From contig NZ_JONV01000010.1 in NCBI RefSeq assembly GCF_000712035.1, positions 62,001 to 126,000 of the forward strand: a stretch of DNA of 64,000 nt, given 5' to 3'. The stretch's first letter is position 1. Each line of letters opens with the position of its first letter. Below the pieces are notes generated by a model, which searched no databases, was not told where the DNA came from, and was given only the letters and a program-made list of their open reading frames with translations. The translations under genes were made by a program, and so were the position numbers. The stretch is from Salinicoccus luteus DSM 17002. Its GTDB lineage: Bacteria; Bacillota; Bacilli; Staphylococcales; Salinicoccaceae. Below, one piece after another: positions 36,486 to 45,462 of the stretch.

Positions 36486-39363
36486 GTGCATGCGTACCGG
36501 ATTCAAGATACTTGTATAAATCATAATCGAGCGGTCTCTCCATCACCATGTTCATCGTCACTACAGGTTTGCCCGTGCCATCGTTCATCCTTGTCTCCTC
36601 CAGTGTCTGATAGTCGATATGGCCTTCACCGAGGTAGTAGAATGTGGTTCCTTCATCATCGTCCTTCTTGACGAAAATATGAATTGGGGCACCCTGCCTG
36701 TGTGCGTGGAGGATGGTTTTAATCTCTTTGGACTCGAGTGTACGGTTGCTGCGGGTGAACCACTTGAGCGTATTTGGGTCAAGGAACTGGTCCTCGTACC
36801 TGATGGTGTCTTCAATATCCTCGTTCTTATGATAGGTGATGAATACTGGACAGGTCCCGTGCTTGTATTTGTAGCCGTATAATGTGGAGGACTCATCCTT
36901 ATCCCAGTTGAGGAGGCGACAGGCATCCTTCCGGGAATACTTGCGGTTGATCGTCAGGGAATTCGATTGGTCGTACTCCTTGCCGAGAGCAAGGGACAGT
37001 TCCATGACTTGACTGACATGTTCCCTGACTACAGGATTCTCCAGAGCACTGGAGAATGTATCGGAAGGATGGATGAAGTCACCTGCAACTTCAATGAGCG
37101 GCTCACCGTATTTCTTTATGTCCTGCTGCGTGTGAAATGCGTGGGTGAGGACCCGAAGAAGCGAATGCATCGTATCATCGGTCATATGATAGCCCCGCCT
37201 ATGCATATCCAACTGGAAATCCCTCATATTGACCGGTGATTCGATGACCTGCTGCAGCAGGAGGGTCTCATGGATGCGCTTGCCATCAGCGATCTCCTTG
37301 GAAAGGAAAGCCAGAACCTGATGATCATTCTTTGATATGCTCAGATCCTTCTCTTTGATTTTAACCAGGAATTCCAGATAATGGCTGTACTTATGCAGTA
37401 TCACCAGTGGATCGATGACATCCGTATCATCATGGAAATCAATGAGCGTGGGAAGCCTGCCGATTTTATTTTTAAGGTACAGGTGCATTTCCTTCAGGAA
37501 ACTCTGGCTGTTGAGTGTCGTTGTGCTGATGGACCTGTATATCTTTTCCTTGGCAATTGATTCAAAATTGATGGTGGAGACGCCGCTGATTGCATCCCGG
37601 TCTATGAGGGATTTCCTGAGCCTGTCCTTGTTGTATGACCTGTCGCCTGTGAGGGCGATGGGAATCATGTAGTTGTTCCTGTAGTTGCCGATGAAGTCGA
37701 TGACCGTCAAGTATTCCTTGTCATCATGCTTTCTGAGCCCCCGGCCAAGCTGCTGGATGAAGATGATGCTCGACTTTGTCTGACGCAGCATGACCACCTG
37801 GTTGAGGGATGGGATGTCGACGCCTTCATTGAATATATCCACCGTGATGATGTAATCGAGCCGCCCATTTTCCAGTTCCTTGATCGTCTGCAGGCGCACC
37901 TGCTGGGGATCATCACCAGTCAGTGCCCGGGTTCTGTAGCCGCGCATATTCAATGCCTGGCTGAGCTCTCCAGCTTCCTTCCTGTTGGACACGAACATCA
38001 GCCCCCTGAGCGTCTCGCCGGAATGGCCGTAGTATTCGATCTTTTCCACAAGATGTGCGACCCGATCATTGCTGGTCAGTTGTCCGAGCGCAGTCGTATC
38101 GTCGATGCTCATGCCGTCCTTCTCGTAATCGGTGACGCCGAAGTAGTGGAAGGGCGCCAGAATCTCCTCCTCCAATGCCTGCTGGAGGCGGATTTCATAG
38201 GCGATGTTGTAGTCGAACAGGCTGAATATCTCCATGTCATCCGTCCGTTCGGGTGTGGCAGTCATGCCAAGCAGAAATTCCGGATTGAAATGATTGAGAA
38301 TCTTCCTGTATGTCGCCGCGCTGGAGCGGTGCGCTTCGTCCACGATGATATAATCGAAATCATCCGGATCGAACTGTTCCAGGTTGGCCGTTTTAGACAA
38401 CGTCTGGACAGTGGCAAAAAGGTATTTCACATCCCTCCTTTTTGTACTGCCGCTGTATATTCCAAATTCTGATTGGGATGCATCGAGCAGGTTTGAAAAG
38501 TCGTTCATGGATTTCTCCAGAATCTGTTCCCGATGCGCCAGGAAAAGCATGCGACCGGGTCTGTACTGCTGCACATCAAAAGCTGCCAGATATGTCTTCC
38601 CGGTACCGGTGGCGGAAACCACAAGTCCCTTATCCTTTCCGGCTCTCCGCAGACCGGCCAGTTCGATCAGGGCCTCCTTCTGCATGATATTCGGCTGGAT
38701 GACCTGACCGGTCAGGGCTTTGTGCTGATATCTGGACCTATCTTCGATGACTTCCAGCACCTTCCGCTGTTCCGGCTGTTCAACATGGGTCTGTTCATAC
38801 TGCCGGATCCATTCGGCATCTACAGTTGTGGATTCTTCCCATAACTTTTCGAATTGGCTGTTGAAATGCTGGATGACCGCTCCATTTTCAAGGCTTGTCA
38901 GCTTGAGGTTGTATTCGTAGTTCTTTTTCAGTGCAGCATCCGTAAGGTTGGAACTGCCGATGAACATGGAGGAATAGTGGCTGTTTTTGAAGACATACCC
39001 TTTTGCATGGAAACCTTCCTTGTCGGCCACCCTGACCTCAAGGTTCGGTATGTTGAGCAGTGCTTTGAATACTTTGGGCCTGTTGAAGTTCAAATATGTA
39101 GAGGTGATGATCCGTCCGCCCCTGTTCCTTTTCGCAAGTTCATAGAGCGCCGTCTTCAAAGTCGCCAGTCCGCCTTCAGTAATGAAGGCGACGGATATGG
39201 AGAACGAAGTACAGCCTTCCATTTCATCAAGCATGGAAGAGAGTACATTCTCCTCTTTGGAATTGATGATTATGCGTGGTGGATGATGGCCAATCTTGTG
39301 AGTATGCTGGTCCAGGAAACCTTGTTCGTATGCATTCAATAAATTATCTCTGTTCACTTCCAT
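36478..39363 (-). CDS. PLD-like nuclease / SF2 helicase / DUF3427-type protein
   Basis: Large 961-residue protein. Residues 50-175 form a phospholipase-D-like domain with a single HxK motif (His119, Lys121) and GSSNLT at 136-141. Residues 225-400 are an SF2 helicase N-lobe with Walker A SATGTGKT (250-257) and DEAH box VDEAHRSS (341-348). The C-lobe has the motif QQLGRGLR. The remaining ~400 residues look like the DUF3427 region that accompanies this arrangement. Likely acts on DNA in repair, restriction or defence; the exact role is unknown. The start ATG at 39363 follows GAAAGAGGTGTAATTAT; a longer frame to 39480 was rejected. Stand-alone gene. Confidence 0.82.
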   Translation of the reverse strand: MEVNRDNLLNAYEQGFLDQHTHKIGHHPPRIIINSKEENVLSSMLDEMEGCTSFSISVAFITEGGLATLKTALYELAKRNRGGRIITSTYLNFNRPKVFKALLNIPNLEVRVADKEGFHAKGYVFKNSHYSSMFIGSSNLTDAALKKNYEYNLKLTSLENGAVIQHFNSQFEKLWEESTTVDAEWIRQYEQTHVEQPEQRKVLEVIEDRSRYQHKALTGQVIQPNIMQKEALIELAGLRRAGKDKGLVVSATGTGKTYLAAFDVQQYRPGRMLFLAHREQILEKSMNDFSNLLDASQSEFGIYSGSTKRRDVKYLFATVQTLSKTANLEQFDPDDFDYIIVDEAHRSSAATYRKILNHFNPEFLLGMTATPERTDDMEIFSLFDYNIAYEIRLQQALEEEILAPFHYFGVTDYEKDGMSIDDTTALGQLTSNDRVAHLVEKIEYYGHSGETLRGLMFVSNRKEAGELSQALNMRGYRTRALTGDDPQQVRLQTIKELENGRLDYIITVDIFNEGVDIPSLNQVVMLRQTKSSIIFIQQLGRGLRKHDDKEYLTVIDFIGNYRNNYMIPIALTGDRSYNKDRLRKSLIDRDAISGVSTINFESIAKEKIYRSISTTTLNSQSFLKEMHLYLKNKIGRLPTLIDFHDDTDVIDPLVILHKYSHYLEFLVKIKEKDLSISKNDHQVLAFLSKEIADGKRIHETLLLQQVIESPVNMRDFQLDMHRRGYHMTDDTMHSLLRVLTHAFHTQQDIKKYGEPLIEVAGDFIHPSDTFSSALENPVVREHVSQVMELSLALGKEYDQSNSLTINRKYSRKDACRLLNWDKDESSTLYGYKYKHGTCPVFITYHKNEDIEDTIRYEDQFLDPNTLKWFTRSNRTLESKEIKTILHAHRQGAPIHIFVKKDDDEGTTFYYLGEGHIDYQTLEETRMNDGTGKPVVTMNMVMERPLDYDLYKYLESGTHAQK

Positions 39364-39497
39364 ATAATTACACCTCTTTCTCTTCATTATATGAGAGTAG
39401 GGGATACTTTCCAAGATCTCCTTCGCACTTTCAAAAATATTCAAAATGATTATGGGGATGTGATAAAATGAAACTAACAAACGAGGGTGGTGTCCAA

Positions 39498-39800
39498 ATG
39501 GGTATTTTTGAGTTTCTTGTCACAATCGTCCCGGTTGCACTTTTCTTTTCCATTCCGCTCTACGCCATCAACGTCGGACATAGGCAGAAGAAGGAGAAGC
39601 TTGAAATCCGGAGGCTCCAGGAGGAGAAGGAGCTGGAACGGCTCAGGCAGGAGAACTTCCTGCTTGAGAATAAGCACATGCAGATTGAACTCGACCGTAT
39701 GAAGGAAGAAAGCGAGCAGCGGCGTCTGGAAGATTCCAAGGAATCGCGCTGGCTGATAAAGGATACTAAAGACGAAATCACAGAAAAAAAGACCTCGTAA
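39498..39800 (+). CDS. Small membrane-anchored coiled-coil protein
   Basis: A 100-residue protein with one N-terminal membrane helix (about residues 4-24) and a long Glu/Lys/Arg-rich coiled coil (about 28-85). The start ATG at 39498 follows GAGGGTGGTGTCCAA; an ATG 30 bases upstream lacks a site. The layout is PspB-like, but no PspA gene is adjacent, so I do not name it. The stop codon lies inside the first arm of the following terminator. Confidence 0.65.
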   Translation: MGIFEFLVTIVPVALFFSIPLYAINVGHRQKKEKLEIRRLQEEKELERLRQENFLLENKHMQIELDRMKEESEQRRLEDSKESRWLIKDTKDEITEKKTS

Positions 39801-39820
39801 AGTAAATTACGAGGTCTTTT
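39784..39820. terminator. Bidirectional terminator
   Basis: AAAAGACCTCGTAA and TTACGAGGTCTTTT form a 14-pair stem between two convergent small membrane protein genes. Confidence 0.9.
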
Positions 39821-39826
39821 CACGTA

Positions 39827-40084
39827 TTATGCCCTGTTGCCGCCAAGTGCTTTCATAATGAATGAAACAATAAGAATTAAAATGATTGCACCGAGCAGAC
39901 CACCGATAATACTTACACCGCCGACTTCCGGTCCAAAGCTCAAGCCGAGTGCATTTGCAATGGCAGCACCGACAAGTCCTGCGATGATGTTTCCAATGAT
40001 GCCGAATGGTACGTCTTTACCGATAATGAGTCCGGCGAGCCATCCGATGATGCCGCCTACGATCAATGTGATAATCCAACCCAT
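39827..40084 (-). CDS. GlsB/YeaQ/YmgE family small membrane protein
   Basis: An 85-residue, very hydrophobic protein with three predicted helices and Gly-rich turns (GGIIGWLAGLIIGKD, GNIIAGLVGAAIA), matching the transglycosylase-associated (GlsB/YeaQ/YmgE) family, often induced by stress. The start follows CAAGGAGGAATTATCC on the minus strand. Molecular function of the family is not established. Confidence 0.88.
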   Translation of the reverse strand: MGWIITLIVGGIIGWLAGLIIGKDVPFGIIGNIIAGLVGAAIANALGLSFGPEVGGVSIIGGLLGAIILILIVSFIMKALGGNRA

Positions 40085-40184
40085 GGATAATTCCTCCTTG
40101 TGTCTTGATTGTCTGTTTTAACATAAGAAATAAAACTTCTTTCTAGTAGAATAAATACCCATGGACTGGCTTTTCTAAACAAAA

Positions 40185-41387
40185 TTATGAAATTTTTGCT
40201 GATCTCATCTCTTCCTTCCTGTACCGTCTCATGATGAAGAGGAAGAGGATGAGTGCCAGTGTGACACTGACCGCACTGGAGAAATAGATGGTGCTGTAGC
40301 CGAACGCCTCGGCAACGAAGCCATAGCTGATGGCACCGAGTCCGACACCGAGATCGAAGGCGGAAAAGAACGTTGCGTTGGCCATGCCGCGGCGGTTGTT
40401 CTCGACGCGGTTGACCGCCCAGGCCTGAAGCGCCGGCTGCACACATCCGAAACCGAAGCCGTAGAGTGCGGCTGCCACGAACAGAAATATCGGCGTCGGC
40501 AGGAAGCCGAGCAGAATCATCGCTGCAATGATGGCCAGGGAGCCCGGGATGAATACGATGGTGATGCCATGTCTGTCATACAGTCTGCCGGCGAGTATGC
40601 GGGAGAGCATCAGGAATGCTGCATATATGACAAAGTAGAACTGGATGTAGGTGGAGTCGAATCCCTTCTCATACGTATAGACCGGCAGGAATGTGGCGAT
40701 GCCGCCGAATGTCACGGTGATGAAGAAGAGCAGTGAGGCGGGAGCCAGTGCACGCCGCTCTACAATGTCGAAGTGCGGATAGGATTCCTTCTGCTTGCGT
40801 GTATCAGCGACTTTCTCCGGTTTGTCGTATTTGATGTTGGCAGCGAGGATGATTGCGGTGAGGCCGAGCAGGCCGCATATCGCAAACAGCATCGTAAAGG
40901 AGATGTGGTTGACCAGGAACAGCCCGAGTGCCGGACCGAAGGCAAGCGCAATGTTACCGCTCAGCCCGTAATACCCGAGTCCTTCCCCACGGCGTTTCCT
41001 TGGCACGAGGTCTGTGGCGATTGTACCGGCGGAGGTGCTGGAAAGCCCCCATCCGACCCCCTGGATGATTCTGACCATCAGCAGCATGAGGATGGTGAAG
41101 CTTGCGGCAAGGGAGAACATGGAAACGACGAAGAGTGCGAGTCCAGTCAGGAATACCGGTGCCCGGCCCTTCGTGTCCAGAAGCTTGCCCGCACTCGGCC
41201 GTATGAGCAGTGCAGAGAAAGTGAATATCCCCACAACAATTCCAATCCAGCGGTCGCTCGCCCCGATTTCCTGGACGAACAGCGGCAAGGTGGGCAGGGT
41301 CATCTGGAACGCGGTAAATATGAAGAAATTGACGATGACGATGAGTATAAAGTCTTTTGTCCATATTTTCTGGTTTTGATCCGACAT
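40185..41387 (-). CDS. MFS transporter, multidrug-efflux type
   Basis: A 400-residue major facilitator with twelve predicted membrane helices. The loop 2-3 motif is RPSAGKLLDTKGRAPVF, and helix 5 contains GLSGNIALAFGPALG, which resembles the drug/H+ antiporter motif C. The substrate cannot be determined from sequence. The ATG follows AGAAGGTTGAAATTAC on the minus strand. It faces away from pabA across a 197-base gap. Confidence 0.85.
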   Translation of the reverse strand: MSDQNQKIWTKDFILIVIVNFFIFTAFQMTLPTLPLFVQEIGASDRWIGIVVGIFTFSALLIRPSAGKLLDTKGRAPVFLTGLALFVVSMFSLAASFTILMLLMVRIIQGVGWGLSSTSAGTIATDLVPRKRRGEGLGYYGLSGNIALAFGPALGLFLVNHISFTMLFAICGLLGLTAIILAANIKYDKPEKVADTRKQKESYPHFDIVERRALAPASLLFFITVTFGGIATFLPVYTYEKGFDSTYIQFYFVIYAAFLMLSRILAGRLYDRHGITIVFIPGSLAIIAAMILLGFLPTPIFLFVAAALYGFGFGCVQPALQAWAVNRVENNRRGMANATFFSAFDLGVGLGAISYGFVAEAFGYSTIYFSSAVSVTLALILFLFIMRRYRKEEMRSAKIS

Positions 41388-41584
41388 GTAATTTCAACCT
41401 TCTTACTTTTGATTGTTTTTTATGGAGATGATTTTATTTCGAAAATCGAAAAAAGGAATAATATTCATTCTACATCAATGAAATTAATTTTTCATCCGTC
41501 ATAGAGAGTATATCCTTATTTTCTTAAACAAATCCGAATGTGGTAAAATAGGAGGAAATTAAGACAAAGGACAAATCTGTACTG

Positions 41585-42187
41585 ATGAAAATACTCATGA
41601 TAGACAATTACGACTCTTTTACATATAATCTTGTCCATTATCTGGAGGACAATTCCGAGGTGACGGAGGTGATGGTCCGGACACCGGATGAGCTGGGTCA
41701 GCTTTGCCTGGAGGACGTTTCGGGCATCATCATCTCACCGGGCCCTTCCCATCCGGCAGACCGCCAGGAAGTGATGGATTTCATCGAAGGGTGCTGGCAT
41801 GCGTATCCCATACTCGGCATCTGTCTTGGCCATCAGATGCTCTGGCATATGGCCGGAGGGATGGTCGGACGCGGGGTGCGCCCGATTCATGGCCACATAT
41901 CGGAAATCAACCATGATGGCCAGGGGCTGTTCCGCGGTCTGCCCGGTGCCTTTACAGTCACCCGGTACCATTCACTCGTCTGCTCGGGGGAAGCGCCCCG
42001 CGGGTTCATCGTCTCGGCCCGGACAACGGATGGTGTCGTGATGGCAATACGCCACGAGCGCTATCCGGTCTACGGACTGCAGTATCATCCCGAGGCGATC
42101 CTCTCCGAGTACGGCAGGGAGCAGTTGGGACGGTTCATCAGTGTGCTGAAGGAAGGTGAAATGGATGCAGGTCCATGTAAAGTTTAA
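41585..42187 (+). CDS. pabA: Aminodeoxychorismate synthase, glutamine amidotransferase subunit
   Basis: Class I glutamine amidotransferase (200 residues) that supplies ammonia for 4-amino-4-deoxychorismate in folate synthesis. It starts MIDNYDSFTYNL, has the nucleophile in GICLGHQ, and the catalytic His/Glu in YHPEA. The trpG role is less likely because no trp genes are near and the partner downstream is a PabB-PabC fusion. The ribosome binding site is poor (AAAGGAC, far from the ATG). A GGTAAAAT extended -10 lies at about 41541-41549. Confidence 0.88.
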   Translation: MKILMIDNYDSFTYNLVHYLEDNSEVTEVMVRTPDELGQLCLEDVSGIIISPGPSHPADRQEVMDFIEGCWHAYPILGICLGHQMLWHMAGGMVGRGVRPIHGHISEINHDGQGLFRGLPGAFTVTRYHSLVCSGEAPRGFIVSARTTDGVVMAIRHERYPVYGLQYHPEAILSEYGREQLGRFISVLKEGEMDAGPCKV

Positions 42188-43868
42188 AAAGGCGGGCAGG
42201 ACGGAAGAATTTTATTTTACGGAGCCTGTCGAAGTGATGACTGAACAATACATGTCGCTGGATGAAGCGCTGGAGCGCGCCCAGCACCATGCTGAGGGGG
42301 CACGATATGTGATTCCGGCCCTCAGCTACGAGGCGAAGGAGGGCGGCCCGTTTATCATCGGCGTCTTTGAAGCACCGGTGGACAGGGCGGCGTTCCTGAA
42401 GGATTATGATGGCGATGGTGTATACATGATGGGGGAACCCGTCTTCACAGAACCACCCGGAAAAATTATGGCGGACATCGAAAAGATCCGAAACAGCATA
42501 AAAGACGGCCATACGTATCAGGTCAACTACACGACCCGGCTCAAAGGCACTTTTTCCGGGGACGCCCATGCTCTGTTCGAACAGCTCATCGCAAAGAACA
42601 ATGGTGACTATACGATGTTCATCCACTGGAAGGGGAGGGCAATCGTGAGCTGCTCGCCGGAACTCTTTTTCGAAGTGGATGCAGCCGGAAAGATTTCGAC
42701 CCGGCCAATGAAAGGCACAGCAAGAAGGTATGACGACCCGGTGAGGGACCAGGAGAGTTTTGAGTTTCTGAAGCATTCGGGCAAAGATCGGGCGGAGAAT
42801 GTAATGATCGTCGATCTTCTGCGCAACGATCTGTCGAAAGTGGCCAGAAAAGGCAGCGTACATGTGCCTGAACGCTTCACGATCGAGCACTATGATACGG
42901 TCTATCAGATGACTTCGACAGTCGAAGCGGAACTGGCAGAAGGCACAGGGCTGCCGGATGTGATCGAAGCCCTCTTTCCGTGCGGATCGATCACCGGGGC
43001 GCCGAAGCAGTCGACGATGGAGATCATCCGTGAACTTGAGCGCACGCCCAGGGGCTTCTATTGCGGCACTCTCGGCATCATGCATCCGGACGGCTCCCAA
43101 GTATTCAATGTCCCCATCCGTACGCTGTATATCGAAGGGGGCCGATATGAATATGGCACAGGCGGCGGCATCACCTACGATTCCATACCCGAAAGCGAGT
43201 ATGATGAAATGGTCGCCAAGACTGCCTTTCTTGAAGACGGAAGATACAAGCTGATCGAGACGATGCGTCTCGAGTCCGGGACCGTCAGGCGATTCGGGCT
43301 GCATGAGAAGCGTGTCCTGAAATCGGCACGTGCCCTTGCCTTCTCGCCGCCGGACTTCAGGAGCGAAGTCATGTCATACATTGAGAAGCACGGCCTAAAT
43401 GGGATGGACGACATCTGCAGGCTCCGTGCAGTCGCCGATGCCGCAGGCCGGCTGACACTCTCACATGGAGAAGTTGAAGATATGTCGCACGCAGATGCCC
43501 GGCTCGCGGAAGGGCCGATTAATGCATCCCCGATGTTCCTGACGAATAAAACGACGGTCAGGCACCATTATCACAGTGTGAGCGATGATTTCCCCATCGT
43601 TTTATATTATAATGAATATCAGCAACTGACCGAATTCAATATCGGCAACCTGGTCGTTGAAGAGGATGGGGAATTCCATACACCACCCGTCACCAGCGGT
43701 CTGCTTGATGGCGTGATGCGGCAGTGCCTGATGGCACAGGGAATTTTGACAGAACGGGACTATTCCCTGGAATCATTCCTTGAAAAATATGAGAACGGCA
43801 GTATAAAAATTTATCTGATCAACAGCCTGAAAGAATGGGTGGGGATCAATCTGAATATTCCGGGGTGA
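42165..43868 (+). CDS. pabB: Fused aminodeoxychorismate synthase component I and aminodeoxychorismate lyase
   Basis: A 567-residue fusion for p-aminobenzoate synthesis. Residues 1 to about 345 are the chorismate-binding component I (DIEKIRNSIKDGHTYQVNYT, RPMKGTARR, ENVMIVDLLRNDLS, CGSITGAPK). About residues 370-567 form a class IV aminotransferase/lyase (PabC-like), with the likely PLP lysine in LTNKTTVRHHYH and FNIGNLVVEEDGEFHTPP. The start ATG at 42165 follows GGAAGGTGA and overlaps pabA by 23 bases. The fusion means two of the three activities for this step travel in one chain. Confidence 0.9.
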   Translation: MQVHVKFKKAGRTEEFYFTEPVEVMTEQYMSLDEALERAQHHAEGARYVIPALSYEAKEGGPFIIGVFEAPVDRAAFLKDYDGDGVYMMGEPVFTEPPGKIMADIEKIRNSIKDGHTYQVNYTTRLKGTFSGDAHALFEQLIAKNNGDYTMFIHWKGRAIVSCSPELFFEVDAAGKISTRPMKGTARRYDDPVRDQESFEFLKHSGKDRAENVMIVDLLRNDLSKVARKGSVHVPERFTIEHYDTVYQMTSTVEAELAEGTGLPDVIEALFPCGSITGAPKQSTMEIIRELERTPRGFYCGTLGIMHPDGSQVFNVPIRTLYIEGGRYEYGTGGGITYDSIPESEYDEMVAKTAFLEDGRYKLIETMRLESGTVRRFGLHEKRVLKSARALAFSPPDFRSEVMSYIEKHGLNGMDDICRLRAVADAAGRLTLSHGEVEDMSHADARLAEGPINASPMFLTNKTTVRHHYHSVSDDFPIVLYYNEYQQLTEFNIGNLVVEEDGEFHTPPVTSGLLDGVMRQCLMAQGILTERDYSLESFLEKYENGSIKIYLINSLKEWVGINLNIPG

Positions 43869-43872
43869 AGGC

Positions 43873-44085
43873 ATGTTAACTCTCTTTTTAATAATATTGG
43901 TGATTGCGATTGTGATGTTTACCCATTTCGTAGTGACATACCTCATTGAAAATGATGTCAAGATCGTGGGGGTGCTCCTCGCTTTTGTCGGAGTCATCGC
44001 AGCCATCATCATCGTACAGTTCATCATCAGTGGGATCACCGATTTCGTTGCGGGTGAATTGGATATTTTCTACAGGGATAATTAG
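43873..44085 (+). CDS. Small integral membrane protein, unknown
   Basis: A 70-residue protein with two predicted membrane helices (about 1-23 and 32-57) and a polar C-terminus. The ATG follows CCGGGGTGAAGGC, four bases after the pab gene, so it is probably co-transcribed. No family recognised. Confidence 0.7.
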   Translation: MLTLFLIILVIAIVMFTHFVVTYLIENDVKIVGVLLAFVGVIAAIIIVQFIISGITDFVAGELDIFYRDN

Positions 44086-44110
44086 GAGAACATTTGAGGA
44101 GGAACCAGTC

Positions 44111-44368
44111 ATGATTTTTGCAAATGGGGATTGCTATGTCACATACCAGCAGCCGGAACCGATCGATTCCACGAAGCGGGTGGAACTGGAGCAGGCATTT
44201 GAAGAAGGGGACCACGTCTATCTGAGGGACATGGTCACGACCGAGCACACACTCACTTTCTACTATTCTCCCATCAGAGTGATGGAAGAGAGGAACACCA
44301 TTGAACCCGGTGATATCATCATAGAGGAAGTCGGGGAATTTCTCACAGGAATGGAGTTTTCAATATGA
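44111..44368 (+). CDS. Hypothetical protein ahead of the KipA-like gene
   Basis: An 85-residue soluble acidic protein behind a very good site (TTGAGGAGGAACCAGTC). It overlaps the KipA-like gene by four bases, suggesting coupled translation and a shared task. The sequence shows beta-rich stretches (LTFYYSPIRVM) but no family I can name; it does not look like a normal KipI/PxpB partner, which would be far longer. Confidence 0.7.
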   Translation: MIFANGDCYVTYQQPEPIDSTKRVELEQAFEEGDHVYLRDMVTTEHTLTFYYSPIRVMEERNTIEPGDIIIEEVGEFLTGMEFSI

Positions 44369-45306
44369 GTCTAATCATACAGGACAGCGGGATGCTGACG
44401 CTTCTGCAGACACTGGACCCCGAGGATTCCGCCAGGGGCAATGAATACAACGGAGCCTGCGACCGACTTGCTCATCAGCTTGCCAACCAGCTTGTAGGGA
44501 ACAGCCCCGATCAGCCGACCATCGAAATGACGTTGCGCCCGGGGGCAATCAAATTCACAGAGCCGACCATCGTCGCCTTCTCAGGTGCGGAATTCAAGGC
44601 GAAGTCCGGCGACCGCAACATCTTCATCAACAGGATATATATGTTCGATCGTGGAGATGAGCTTGTATTCGGAGAATCCACAAGAGGGAACAGGGTCTAT
44701 CTGGCTGTTGCCGGCGGCATCAAAGTCGAAGGATCGAATATTCTGCAGTCCGGTGATGAGGTCATCATGTGCCGCAACTATACTGCACAGCATGATGAGC
44801 TTTTCAATATGCTTAAGCAGCAGAATGAAGTGAACTGGGGTGTCGACACCTATGCGCTCGTTGAAGTGTATCTGTCAGACACGTACCATGTGGTCAGGCG
44901 TCCGGATGTGCCGGAGGAAGTCTATAGGGCCATCGAAGCCAATGAGTACACGGTGAGGAATGAGAAATACCGTGCGGCCCTGTACCTTGAAGGTGATGAG
45001 GTGGACATGGTTCCCGGTGGCATCGAACATCCGGGCCTCAAGGGTGGGGTATATATTGCAGACGGCCAGCCTGTCATTGCATTGAACGACTTCAATGACA
45101 ATACGACTGCACCGCATGCCGGTACGATACCATCCTATCATCTGCACAAGCTCGTCCAGAAGCGTGCAGGCTCCAAAATACGCTTCAAATGCATCGAGGC
45201 GGAAGATGCGCATGCGAACCTGTATGCCCACCACCTGTGGGTGAAAAGCCTGTTCAAGGCCATCGACTACAAGCTGTCGAAGGAGCTTATCAAAGAAAAG
45301 ATGTAG
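44365..45306 (+). CDS. KipA/PxpC-like (5-oxoprolinase subunit C family) protein, divergent
   Basis: A 313-residue protein with the KipA/PxpC layout: an opening LIIQDSGMLTLLQTLDPE, then CDRLAHQLANQLVGN, VYLAVAGGIKVEG, and a C-terminal GGVYIADGQPVIALNDFNDNT block followed by LHKLVQKRAGSKIRF. In typical clusters this subunit works with PxpA and PxpB in 5-oxoproline cleavage or with KipI in kinase control. Neither partner is seen here; the upstream 85-residue gene overlaps it instead. Many usual residues differ, so activity may have changed. A strong terminator follows. Confidence 0.7.
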   Translation: MSLIIQDSGMLTLLQTLDPEDSARGNEYNGACDRLAHQLANQLVGNSPDQPTIEMTLRPGAIKFTEPTIVAFSGAEFKAKSGDRNIFINRIYMFDRGDELVFGESTRGNRVYLAVAGGIKVEGSNILQSGDEVIMCRNYTAQHDELFNMLKQQNEVNWGVDTYALVEVYLSDTYHVVRRPDVPEEVYRAIEANEYTVRNEKYRAALYLEGDEVDMVPGGIEHPGLKGGVYIADGQPVIALNDFNDNTTAPHAGTIPSYHLHKLVQKRAGSKIRFKCIEAEDAHANLYAHHLWVKSLFKAIDYKLSKELIKEKM

Positions 45307-45310
45307 CGTG

Positions 45311-45342
45311 CGATCCCAGGGCGGCGGCCCTGGGATTTTTTT
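45311..45342 (+). terminator. Strong intrinsic terminator
   Basis: ATCCCAGGGC pairs with GCCCTGGGAT around a four-base loop and is followed by seven T. It ends the pabA to KipA-like unit. Confidence 0.92.
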
Positions 45343-45462
45343 GATGATTTCTGGCAAAATTTAAATCGCCAGCAACAATTGGGCTGAAAAATAAGGTATA
45401 ATGATGTATCAGAAATAATGGACTTTTGGTAATGACCAGTGAACGGTGGGATCGGTTTTGAT

